A stretch of DNA of 64,000 nucleotides from Micrasema longulum (Eukaryota; Arthropoda; Insecta; Trichoptera; Brachycentridae), in the NCBI GenBank assembly GCA_022494885.1, contig JAGVSM010001404.1, positions 1-64,000 of the forward strand, in the 5' to 3' direction. The notes beneath the pieces are model-generated. The model was not told the DNA's origin, did not search any database, and worked only from the letters and a program-made list of their open reading frames with translations. Positions 21,963 to 32,195 of the stretch are shown here, in pieces. The position numbers were made by a program, and so were the translations under genes. The first letter of the stretch is position 1. Each line of letters begins with the position of its first letter.

Positions 21963-22760
21963 ACAAAGTAAAACCTCGTTTTTACTTTCCTCAATTTTAT
22001 GTTTTCCCGCCTTTTACGCTGAAGTGTTTAGGTCCCATTTTTTTCCAAACATTCTCATTTAAATATCTCCCCCAATTGACGTTTTTCATAACTCCGGTTT
22101 TACGTTGAAAATTTTTTAAAACTCATTCGATCTGTCAAAAGACTCCGAGCCGCGCACCGCCGCGTTTGCCCAAAATGGTGAATAAAATCAAGGTAAATAA
22201 AAAGTGTGTAATTTGCTGTCTCAAACTAAATTCAGAGTAGGTTCAGCGTAATTACACATTTTGTTACTAAATTGTGACATCCGGTTGACACATGAAGAAT
22301 AGTCTTTACATCCAATAAATTACCATGAAGAAAGTTTAAAAATTTGGTAATAGAAATATTATTTGAAGTTATAAACATAATTTGGAAAGAAGATTGTTTA
22401 AACAGCCATCGTAAAAGTGTGAAACAGTTTTGCCGTGATGTAAATGACAGTTAAAATTCTGCGGTGCCATACTAAAAAAAGTGAGACCATATAAATAAAA
22501 TATCCCAATATTTAGAGAAAAAATCATTGTATGCATTTTATGCCAATTCATATTTTTATTTTCGTGATTTTAATGTTAAGTACCTACGTAAAATTATTTA
22601 AACAAGTTTTTTTTATTCAATAATAAAAATGCACTGTGGTATTGATTTGAAAAATACAAAATATTTTGAATGAAATCATAGGTATAATATGAATACTCCC
22701 CAATTATGTCAGTTTTTACAATTTTTTGGCAGTTTTTCATTTCCTCACTTTAGCATTTTC
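21963..22760. mobile_element. 0.9-kb TIR element, second full-length-like copy
   Basis: The left end aagtaaaacctcgtttttac matches the copy at 14049, and internal blocks follow in the same order. The right terminus is eroded just before the next MED13 exon. Confidence 0.65.
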
Positions 22761-22809
22761 TGCCAAGAATATCATTGAAAAAACTCCATGTATTATAATT
22801 ATTTTGCAG

Positions 22810-23094
22810 TCAACGCAGACAGCCTTCCAAGAACAGCACATCAACGGGCCGGAGCTGGGAGACGACGAGCTGTTCTCGGCCCTGAACGACGACATGCCAG
22901 ACGGGATCGAGAGCATGAACGACTTCAGCGACATCTTCAACGGCTGGGAGGGCGGCGCGCACGACAGTCCGGGCGGCTCCCCGGGCAGCGACCAGCGGCG
23001 CGGCGGCGGCGGCGAGGGCGGAGCTTCGCGCCCCGGCTCCCCGGGCCGCCCCGCCAACCACCCCCACTCCCCCATGTCGGAGGACGCCGCCAGA
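22810..23094 (+). CDS. MED13: MED13 coding exon o
   Basis: It is bounded by attttgcag and gtgagt, 95 codons in phase 0. An acidic stretch DDELFSALNDDMPDGIESMN, then DFSDIFNGWE, corresponds to the vertebrate GMGIFDLLDTGDDLDPDI region. A Gly/Pro/Ser-rich segment with GSPG and HSPM motifs follows, like SPTGSPVHSPG. Confidence 0.93.
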
Positions 23095-23214
23095 GTGAGT
23101 ATATCTTGTAGCCCCTTTACAGTTAATACTGTTTGCGTAATTGCAATTTGGTCACGAGGGAGGCTGACAGTATAGACATAAACCCTCTGTATAATGGAAA
23201 GTTTAATGCTACAG

Positions 23215-23485
23215 GAAAATTTATGTAAAAAATATTTTCTAGGTAAAAATTAGGGCATTGTACGGTGAAATTTCTCAAAAATAGATTTAAAAATTCATAA
23301 GAATGAACTACTTTGAAACTTCACAGGTTTATGTGATGTGTTTACGAAAACCAATCAATCATAGCGTTGTTTTACTGTGACAGATTTCCAACGTTTGACC
23401 GTGATTTGACGTTTCACGGGTACAAATAATGTGTTTTAGAATTCTACTTTTAAATGTCAGAAAAACGACTTAAACTCTCGATGTC
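23215..23485. repeat. Fragment of the TGAGGAAGTTCAG MITE family
   Basis: Contains ggtaaaaattagggcattgt and the block acgaaaaccaatcaatcat, shared with 29628-30054 and 37968-38352. Confidence 0.55.
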
Positions 23486-23561
23486 GCGAATAATTGCGTT
23501 GTTATAAACTGTCTCTGTCCCAAATAAATACTTAAATTAAATAAATGTGTACGGTCCTCAG

Positions 23562-23954
23562 GGCGGGTGGGAGGAGGTGGGCGCGCTGCTGCAGCAGCCG
23601 CTGGCGCTGGGCTACCTGGTGAGCACGGCGCCGCTAGGCCCCATGCCGCGCTGGTGGTGGGCCGCGTGCCCGCACGCCGCGCCCGCGTGCCCCGCCTTCC
23701 TGAAGAACGCGCTGCACCTGCACTCCTCCACGGCGCAGGCGGGCGACGACCTGCTGCAGCAGCCGCCGCCGCAGAGCGCGCTGCACCCGCTGGACTCGCA
23801 CTACACCACCGACGTGCTGCGCTACGTGCTGGAGGGCTACAACGCGCTGTCCTGGCTGGCGCTCGACCCGCGCCGCTCCGACCGCCTGTCGTGCCTGCCG
23901 GCGCACGTGCAGGCGCTCATGCGCCTCTACCACCTCACGGACGCCCTCGTCTAG
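23562..23954 (+). CDS. MED13: MED13 terminal coding exon p
   Basis: The acceptor is cggtcctcag; the stop TAG is at 23952-23954. It reads [60 protein letters not shown] and [10 protein letters not shown]. This aligns with [40 protein letters not shown] and NALSWLTCDP. The C terminus HLTDALV sits at the same place as the vertebrate C terminus, so the gene end is intact. Confidence 0.97.
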   Translation, partial: GGWEEVGALLQQPLALGYLVSTAPLGPMPRWWWAACPHAAPACPAFLKNALHLHSSTAQAGDDLLQQPPPQSALHPLDSHYTTDVLRYVLEGYNALSWLALDPRRSDRLSCLPAHVQALMRLYHLTDALV

Positions 23955-24600
23955 TCCTGTGATACCTCGTTATTTATTGTTACTCGTCCGGGAACCTTAA
24001 TCAGGCCAAAGATAATCGGAGGCAATTATAGCTAAACTAGACTCCTCGCTGTTTTTATTTGTTGGATTTTATTACCTTTTGATAACGACGTAATTAGGAT
24101 TTGTTTGTATGTATATATATTTATACAATCTTAGAATGGCAATTTGGAATTATTTTTGTGGATAAGATGCCAAGTCGGGGCCAACCGTAGCAAATTGTGA
24201 TTAGTATGTTGCCCCTCGGTGCAATCCTCTGTATATAGCGGCGATCCCCGTTCCTCTGTGTACATAATGTGCAGTCGACCGCCTCCTGTTTATAACTCGT
24301 CAATTTTAGGGAATCGGGAATCTGTATATATGTATGTAGAGACGACACAACACAAACACTACTACTCGTAGATAGAGCAATCATTAGGAAATCAGAACTC
24401 GATATTAATATAACTTTATAAATAATTATACATAATATAGATAATTACCAATTAAAAATATTACATATTTTATCCGCATTTTCTTTTTACCTCCTCAATC
24501 CCGGCCAACTGATTGTAATGTGTCAAATTCTTCCGATGCACTGGGGAATTGGCTTTACATTGTTTGTAAGGAAATAAAAGGAAACGATTCCAGCTCGTCC
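23955..24600 (+). other. MED13 3' untranslated region (approximate)
   Basis: AT-rich sequence after the stop, with no repeats that I recognise. That fits a retained 3' UTR. A canonical AATAAA lies at 24573-24578. The true cleavage site is not visible. Confidence 0.45.
24573..24578 (+). terminator. Candidate polyadenylation signal of MED13
   Basis: AATAAA about 620 bases after the stop codon. Another lies near 24640, so the choice is uncertain. Confidence 0.35.
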
Positions 24601-25324
24601 AGTCTGGAATGTATGCGAATTAAAACACATTATTTTGTATAAATAAATATTTTATTTCTAACGTCTTACAACTTCTGCGATTGGGCCGTACATCGCTCTC
24701 GCGGGATTTATTTGTCGCACTTTAGTAGGAGGAAGTTATCAACTTTGGGGCCGCATGCGGAACATTACGTTGTTCCGGTTGACTGTGATGAAACACTACA
24801 CCGCTTCATTACAAATATTATTACAAAAATACACATTTCTTTTTGTAAAAGCATTACCAATATAAATTTTTTAAAAATTAAGGTCAGTGTGTACTAGATA
24901 AATATAAGATTGCGATCACTGAGACTGCTGACCGCCAATTTTCTACATATTTAAAAATCTATAGTGAGGGATTTGAAACTGGAATCATTTACCGTTCATT
25001 CCACATCAGTCGGCCAATTTTAAAACTGCCTGAATGCTTTTCTGTAATAAAAAATATTCCAAACAAAGTGTGTACGGCCGGCGACTTAAGTTGGATTCTT
25101 TTAATCTAACGATAATAAATGCGTAATAAACTTTTTGCTAAAATTTATTCGGGGAAGATTCCAACCTTTTCATAATAATTATTTAAATTAATCAGTTCAA
25201 AACACAAACAAATAGTTTTATTTTTAAAATATTAATAATTATAGTATGACTAAAGTGACATGTGAAAACATAAAATTGTCGGATTACAATACAATGTTCA
25301 TCAAAATTTTAATTGAATATGGCT

Positions 25325-25682
25325 ACTACAACTACCATCGCCCCATAACCCTAGGTAGGCAGAGAGGATGGACCGCCACACACCTCTTTCCTGACAAACA
25401 TTCCTAGCTTTTTCCACATTCATAAATCTTTGCCATACTGCCCTTCGGTTATGTCCGCACATGACCAGACTTGAGATTTTGATTTATCTGATCATGCCAC
25501 GTCTTTTTTAGTTGTCCACATCCTACGTTAATATTAATTCTCGCCATTTATGTTTTACCATTACTTCGCCACCTCAGTGACCCTTTCTTAATCTTATCAA
25601 TTACGCCTATCTCAGATTCGCACTCTCGCCTGATTTCATCATTCGCGACCCTGTCAATTTTCAGGACCTAATTTTCTTCATA
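25325..25682 (-). pseudogene. Decayed LINE 3' fragment (same family as 58100-58830)
   Basis: The plus strand shows ggcagagaggatggaccgcc, accagacttgagattttg and gatcatgccacgtctttttt, all found in the same order in the LINE at 58100-58830. Frames are broken. It abuts the TIR element at 25683. Confidence 0.65.
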
Positions 25683-26600
25683 CATTCCCATACAAACATT
25701 CCCCAATTAACGTTTTTTACATTTTTCATTACCCCCGTTTTACGTTGGAAATTGTTCGGTTTTCATTTGATGTGTCAAAAAGCCAAAATTATGTCGTAGT
25801 AATGATGCCACGGCCCGCAAATTGAGAATAAAAACAGGTAAACAACTAATAAGGGTTAAATTATTGTCTTTACCTAAATTGAAAGCAGGTGCAGTGTAAT
25901 TGACCTTTTTGTTTAAGTGTCTTCTTTTACGGTTAGTCTTAGTTTTCATTTGAACAAAAACATAATATTGACTTGTACAAATCATTATACGCAGTTGACA
26001 AATGTTAAGAAACAATAAAGTTTTAATATCATTAAATTGCGATGTTTCAAAACATAACAATGAAAGTATTTAAAGTTATAAAAAGTATGGTTTTAAAAGT
26101 TATCATAAAAGTGGAAACAATTTTTCCGCGATCTATATGACTATATGTTATTTTTAGTGATGCCATATGAAAAAGGTGATACTGTATAAATACAATTTCC
26201 CAATAGTCAGGGGAAAAATTATCGCATGTTATTTTATGCAAATTCAAAATTCTATTTTGGTTTTTTTTATTTACACTTATAATAATTTTAACATGCTGTT
26301 TTTAAATCAAATAAAAATAAACAAATTACATAATATTGTTTGAAAAAATATTTTTAGTGAAATCATTGAAAATAGGTAAAATATTATTGTCAATTTCCAC
26401 TTATCACAGTTTTTACAATCTTTCTAGAAGTATGTGTAAACTATAGTGTAGCAAATCAATTTTATTTTTATGTAATTCCTATTTTTTCCATACATTCTTC
26501 ATTTCCTCACTTTTTTTCCTTTTTTTTTTCTCAGTTTTCCTCAGTTTTACACTTCTTTTTCTTGCTCCCTTGAAAAACGTAAAAAGGGGGTTTTACTGTA
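25683..26600. mobile_element. 0.9-kb TIR element, left end truncated
   Basis: The left region keeps ttaacgttttttac, and the interior matches 14049-14956 (caggtgcagtgtaattgacc). The right end aaaagggggttttactgta is intact. Confidence 0.65.
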
Positions 26601-27527
26601 TATGTAATTTTGTTTTAATTATTTTTTAAAGACAAAAACTTTTTGGCAAAGCTCTATTAAGTCAATTTTATGTTTTTTTAGAATAAAACAAATCAATGGT
26701 AACCTCATTGCTATAAATGCCATTTTATATCGAAATAAAACTGTTTTTTGTCTTATTTTATTTGTATGGAATATGCCCTTCTACGTGGGCACAATACAAT
26801 TGCCTAATTTTGCCGTGGTTCAAAAATCAGAACACATAAAATTAGATGTTGGTTGTTGTAGTCAACCCCAATTTTCTGCAAAATTGTCACCTGGATTCAA
26901 ACAAAATTCCGATAGTTGTCGACCAACATTGAAATACTCCCACTCAAATAAAAAATAAGCCAAAATAGTCGAGCGAAAAGTAAGATTGGATACATTATTT
27001 ATTTACCCCTCTTACTAAACTCTTGACAATTACTTAAAATTAATATAGAAGAATCCTCGTAAAGAGAATCCACTAACTGAATGTTTTGTCCGTTAATTAA
27101 AAGCAACTTCGAAATAAACTAATTTTAATTCATTTGCGCGGCGGGATCTCATTCTGTCACTCGAAAGAACATGACCTTTTATATTGTACTTTGAATTTGA
27201 CATAACGTTGGCCCACAACAGTTGTAAGCGCTAAAAACTGTGTACTTAGAAAATCTACACTGACAGTATTATCATATTTTGCATAAAATATTTTTTAAAA
27301 GCCCAAACAATAATATTTATATATTTTCATCTCAGTTACTTTTTTACGATATACTAAATATTACTGAACATTACATTGAAATTATCAAAAGAAAACTGAA
27401 AGGTTGAAAACTCTGAGCCTGATAATTGGCCGTGTGGGATTTTCGCATACACCGTTGGGGCTGATGATCAGCCCCGTGGGATCAAGAGGGTTAATAATAA
27501 TGTAATGTGAATGAGCCGAAACAATGT
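26601..27527. other. Intergenic spacer between MED13 and PHETA
   Basis: AT-rich, with no recognisable gene. A TTTATT near 26993-26999 (AATAAA on the minus strand) could serve the convergent PHETA gene, about 530 bases past its stop. This is weak. Confidence 0.35.
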
Positions 27528-27688
27528 CTAAAGTTGTACGAGAGTTTCCACCGTGGGTTCAGCAGCAGCGGGCTTCTTGTGTCGCCACTCGTTGTAGTCG
27601 GCCAGAATCTTCCTTCCGTACAGAGTGTGCAGCTCCCGGAAGGTGATCTTAGAGCGCGGCACATTCTCCGGAAGCCGCTCCGTTTTAC
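27528..27688 (-). CDS. PHETA: PHETA terminal coding exon (F&H motif)
   Basis: Read from 27688 down: acceptor gatgcag, then GT completes Gly with the G of the previous exon. It continues KTERLPENVPRSKITF, RELHTLYGRKILADYNEWRH and ends TVETLVQL with a TAG at 27530-27528. The block FRELHTLYGRKI corresponds to FARLHECYGQEI in human sesquipedalian-1. There F and H form the OCRL-binding motif, and both residues are kept. Confidence 0.9.
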
Positions 27689-28184
27689 CTGCATCATCGA
27701 GAAAAATAGCTACAAATTTTGCGTATTTACTGATACCATCAATAGACAACTCTGTGTACAAAGTTGAAATATTTTGCATTTAAATAACCTAAATGTTTTT
27801 CTTTAATGTAGGTATGTATGTAATGTATTATATAAATAAAAGACGAGTTATACTTTAATCCACAAATTTGTAATGTTTAAAAAGAGTATTTTTGAAATCT
27901 GATAAATACAAAAGTTTCAATAAATTTAGGCTAATCCTGAAAATATATACATATTTTTTTAATAATTAAAATGAACACATATAGGAATTGAATAATGAGA
28001 CTACATAAATATATTATTTTTAGATTTATTTTTTTTATAAAATTTAAATTACGCGTTAAATTTCCAGTTAGTCTAAAAATTCAAACATTTAATACATTGG
28101 TTTTACATTCAAGATTATCTTGAAATCATAATCAATTTTATTTTTAAGAATGCTGATATATACATATTATATACCGTCTGCGCA

Positions 28185-28600
28185 AGTTCAATATCGCGTA
28201 TTATATTATGAAAATGGCGCTATATAAGTTATCCACAATTATTATTATTATTATAAATCAAAAAAAGGTTTTTTTGGCGTTTTCAGTTGAATGGGACAAG
28301 CCACATCAATTGGTGTATTTAAATTTCAAAATCAATAACTCGACCAATAAATTGCTTGCATTTGATTAAATGCAATACTGCGACTGAATCGACCCCACTA
28401 AAGAATACCGCCAATACAACTGGCATACGCATACGATAGTAGAAATTGGCTTTCTAATAAAAATCAACAACACAAAATAAACTGCGTTTATTTTTTATAA
28501 TTTTTAAAACAAATTCACATTTTTTTTCCTCAACATTTTGACAGATGGTTCTTTTGGCGTATTGAACTCACATGGACGATAGTACGATAGTTTCGTTTAC
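28185..28600. repeat. Dispersed repeat, copy 2
   Basis: Same order of blocks as 3235-3720: gaatgggacaagccacat, ttgcttgcatttgattaa, then tcaacaacacaaaat. Confidence 0.55.
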
Positions 28601-29627
28601 GGTTTATTATGTTTAAGCATTATGATTTTACAAGAAGCGTATGAAGCAATTAATCTGATGTAGCGTGTAGTTAAGTAGTTATATTACACAATATTGATCT
28701 GTTCCAGTAATAACACTCTTATCGCTAATAGAGTCGCCCATATGGAGAAAAACCTTCTATGATTATTCGCCGCAAAGTGCTACAAAGCCACAAAGGCTGC
28801 AGATTACAGTAATACAATAGGCCGTAGGTACTCAGGTCGAGAACTGCAAGTACAAACCGAAACTGTCCATTACACGTTTGTTGTTAAACTAAAAATCAAA
28901 CCAAAAATTATCATTTGGCATGCATCACTGTGTGGGCAATTTTAGATTAATAACAACTGCAGGTTGGAAGGGAACAATTACATCTTTTTTTTTTTATTGA
29001 GAAAAAAGACAAACTTCCCCAATTAATTGTTCACCAAAATATGAAATATAAAAAACACGCATTTCAGGTTAAAAAAAACCATGATCACTTTTTATTATAT
29101 AAATAAAAGACAAGTTTCCACAAATTTGGAAAATCCAGTGATCAGATTCATTGCTTTCGCAACATCTTCATCGAAGATTAAAGTATCACTTGTCTTTTAT
29201 TTATATAATAAATTACAATAAACTTCCATCAAGAATGTTCACTTACAAACTTAAATGTTTTTATGATAACTTTTATTTTTATGAACGTTATTTACCTATT
29301 GACCACAAAACAGTGCACACGAAGCGAACCATTTTCACACTCAAGAAATGTAAAAAAAATATGTAAATAATATCTAAATATGTACATGTAATTTAGTATG
29401 TTTTGCTTACTTTGTGGATCACCGAATATTGAACCTCTTTTGTACTGACGACTGCCGATCGCCTGTTACAGTACAGTTGTACAGAGAGCGAGACGGACAC
29501 TGTCTAAATCCTCGAGAAACATTATGTAAAGAGTATCTCATTTAGAATTATGACATATGGGAGGTTTTAAAGTGAAATATCTAAACTGATTATCTAAAGG
29601 TAATATAATGAGATTGTATTTATGTTG

Positions 29628-30054
29628 AATGAGGAACTTCAGCCCTACGGGAAATTGGATAGAAAAATGTTTTCTTACGCGGGGTAAAAATTAGAGCATT
29701 AAATTGTACGGCAAAGTGTCTTGAAAATGTACAGAAAAAATAATAAAAAATATTTTGATAAAAACGCACTACTTTAAATGACGTCACTGGTTCATGTGAA
29801 TCAACCTATGATCTGAGAGCTATGGAAGATTTCCGGTCTGCTTGTCGCTTCTGGACCAATAGGAAAAACTGAATGAGAATAAGCGGAAATGAACCTCTGA
29901 CGTCACACGCGGAGTTATTTCAGAAATACAAAACTTTAAAAAATCGTAGCGCCGATAATACGATATGTAAAAATTAAAAAAAAAAATTTTGACTTAGTTT
30001 AACAGTCTATTAACAAATAAAAAATTTGAAAAAAAACACTGAACTTCCTCATTG
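29628..30054. mobile_element. MITE with TGAGGAAGTTCAG-type termini, about 430 bp
   Basis: Inverted ends: aatgaggaacttcagcccta at the left, and the inverse (cactgaacttcctcatt) at the right. It contains accaataggaaaaactg and gacgtcac blocks shared with 37968-38352, 41425-41808, 46690-46955, 53232-53760 and 23215-23485. Non-coding. Confidence 0.75.
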
Positions 30055-30459
30055 GTGAACTAATGCGGTGCCAAATGTTTTATTAACTTGGTTATCAGAC
30101 CACTCGAGTCCGTGACCATAGAGAACCCGATTGTGGGTGTTTCCGGCGCACAACTAAACCCTGTAACAAAGTACCTACTCCAAACTCTACACAAGGGTTT
30201 TTTATGATGTTTATCCAAAAGACCATGTAAATCTATGTAGGTATTTTATTTTAATAAAATTTAAAAAATATTTATTGATGTTTAGTGTTTTAATTTTTCT
30301 CTATCTTGTAGCGGTCAAAAGTTTAATAAATATGTAACTCGGAGCGGAGGAAACTTTACTTCGTACTCATTACTCACGGGAAAACCAGAGCCACGCATGC
30401 AACATTCCCCGCTCACCTGTAGTGGGTTTGCTATACTAGTTGGAGGTAATGGCACTAAC

Positions 30460-30570
30460 CGCTCTTGGCCGCCTGGTTTGGCGCTTGCTGGAGTCGGTTG
30501 AAGGGGTTGTAACGCTGGCCGCGCACGGGCGCCTGGGGGGCGCTCGGTTCCTCGCTGCGAGTCCCCATCT
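30460..30570 (-). CDS. PHETA: PHETA coding exon 3 (linker)
   Basis: Read from 30570 down: acceptor ggtctgcag, donor g|gttagt. The G from exon 2 plus AG gives Glu, then MGTRSEEPSAPQAP, RGQRYNPFNRLQQAPNQAAK and S, leaving one base. Phase fits both neighbours. The next in-frame codon after the donor is TAG, so splicing must happen here. The polar linker is poorly conserved but NPFNRL looks constrained. Confidence 0.8.
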
Positions 30571-30679
30571 CTGCAGACCAGAGCCACACATGCAACACTT
30601 CTTACTCACTCACACACCGGACCACCGCTGACATCACACCGTTACAGGCAACAATCAGAGGTGGTCAGCTTGCCATATC

Positions 30680-30960
30680 ATCGCCTAAATTTGAATACAA
30701 CGTAAGTCACTAAATGGTAACTTTACAGGAAGCAATAAAAACTTTATAAATCAGTAATTTTAAATGAAACTTAAGAGGTTTTATTTTTTCAAGAAAAATT
30801 TTGTTTTCATGGTATACACGATTTTTAAGCGTTTTATCCAATCAAATGTAAACTACTGTACCACGGACCATCTACTGACTTATGCTATATTCCAAGGAAT
30901 ATACATCTTTGATGCGTTATTTCACTGTTGTATTTTTTTAAACTTATGTTGTTTATACAG
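30680..30960. repeat. MITE copy, family of 4168-4503
   Basis: Contains atttgaatacaacgtaagtc, actaaatggtaact and cagtaattt, as in the element at 4168-4503. The right end is truncated. Confidence 0.6.
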
Positions 30961-31000
30961 GTGTCCCATAATCCAAGGTATTCCTTTTAAGGGGCATCAG

Positions 31001-31797
31001 GCCAGCTCATGACTCACCAAAAATGCAAATATGACCTTAGTAAAGGTGCATGAGTTTTCGAGATATTTATTTTATTTTATTTATTAAATTTACATTCATT
31101 TTACAAAATAATATAAACAATTTTTATTCATACTCTGTTGTTCAAAATAATATTTTGTACATCTTTTAAAAAAAAAAATTGAGTCTCGATTGTCCTTGTC
31201 TTGAACAATGCTTGACTATGTCCAAACGCTTGCAGACCGGCTGGATTTCCTCCCTAGGGAGCCTTTGTCTTGTTTTAGAAAGTTGTATATGATATTTTTC
31301 TAATATGATCATATTGCGTCCATGTTGACGACAATTTTTTACAAGTTTTAGTTCGTCTACAATTACTTTGGTGGCTACAATTACTTTAGTGGCCAGCTTT
31401 AGTGGTCTACAATTACTTTAGTGGCCAGCTCATGACTCACCAAAAATGCAAATATGACCTTAGTAAAGGTGCATGAGTTTTCGAGATATTTATTTTATTT
31501 TATTTATTAAATTTACATTCATTTTACAAAATAATATAAACAATTTTTATTCATACTCTGTTGTTCAAAATAATATTTTGTACATCTTTTAAAAAAAAAA
31601 AATTGAGTCTCGATTGTCCTTGTCTTGAACAATGCTTGACTATGTCCAAACGCTTGCAGACCGGCTGGATTTCCTCCCTAGGGAGTCCTTGTCTTGTTTT
31701 AGAAAGTTGTATATGATATTTTTCTGATATGATCATATTGCGTCCATGTTGACGACAATTTTTTACAAGTTTTAGTTCGTCTACAATTACATTAGTG
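31001..31797. repeat. Tandem direct duplication, unit about 423 bp
   Basis: The unit starting gccagctcatgactcaccaa at 31001 starts again at 31424. Both copies share tattttgtacatcttt, a poly(A) tract differing by about one base, gaacaatgcttgactatgtc and ctggatttcctccctaggga almost without change. The second copy stops at about 31797. High identity implies a recent event. Confidence 0.85.
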
Positions 31798-32195
31798 GCT
31801 AATTTATGAATAAATTTTAATGATTGTAGTTGAAAAAGTTCAGTTATATTTAATTGCTTAGTTTGTTTAAAAAGTTCTCTAGTTGCTGTTAGATAGGGAA
31901 GGTCATAAACTAACTTTAATATTTTATTTTGTTATCTTTGTAGTCTGTTTATGTCATTTTGATATCCTGTTCCCCATAGTAGTTGCATATAACATATTTA
32001 AGTTTTTACATAGGCTTCATACATTATAATTTTTTCCGCTTTTGGAACAAAATTTTTGATTTTTAAAAAAAGACTCGATAATGTCGCCACTTTGCTAATT
32101 AAATTGTTGATATGAATTTTCCATGTCAATTGTCTATCTATTAGTCCTAAATATTTAACATGTTCAATCTCAGTTAGTCGTTCATCATTTATGTG
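31795..32195 (-). pseudogene. Decayed LINE reverse-transcriptase fragment
   Basis: The minus strand reads EHVKYLGLIDRQLTWKIHI, then SLFLKIKNFVPKAEKIIMYE, and after stops YDLPYLTATRELFKQTKQL. KYLG.IDR.L.W..HI is the typical block after the catalytic region of jockey/CR1-like reverse transcriptases. At least two in-frame stops are present. Confidence 0.75.

Larger units (their letters stand above)
351..23954 (+). other. MED13: MED13 (skuld) gene, 5'-truncated by the window
   Basis: This is the gene span for Mediator complex subunit 13. The protein links the CDK8 kinase module (CDK8, cyclin C, MED12, MED13) to core Mediator in the nucleus and so controls RNA polymerase II transcription. The exons listed separately join with consistent phases, except at two places noted below, and give about 1,500 residues. 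They show family hallmarks in the right order: the VRMRYPA block, the PTPPSLE block, the FDSCAMCVCN block, the LLQDAIQKK / PLTWRQFH / GRG block, the SLTGFG block, GRIGRIGHGEL, STPQDVSCTHILVFPTSA and the C-terminal [11 protein letters not shown]. Family knowledge divides this into the end of the N-terminal domain, a disordered linker, then the MID and PIWI-like C-terminal half. The exons encoding roughly the first 200 residues lie before position 1. Introns hold SINEs, MITEs and LINE debris only. Confidence 0.95.
27689..30459 (-). other. PHETA intron with repeats
   Basis: Holds the second copy of the 3235-3720 repeat (28185-28600), a MITE block at 28700-28830 and a complete TGAGGAAGTTCAG-type MITE at 29628-30054. 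No coding signal. Confidence 0.5.

Noticed and set aside
30315..30587. 90-codon minus-strand ORF using a donor after 30417
   Set aside because: Its frame conflicts with the flanking PHETA exons; the frame with NPFNRL and donor after 30460 fits both phases.
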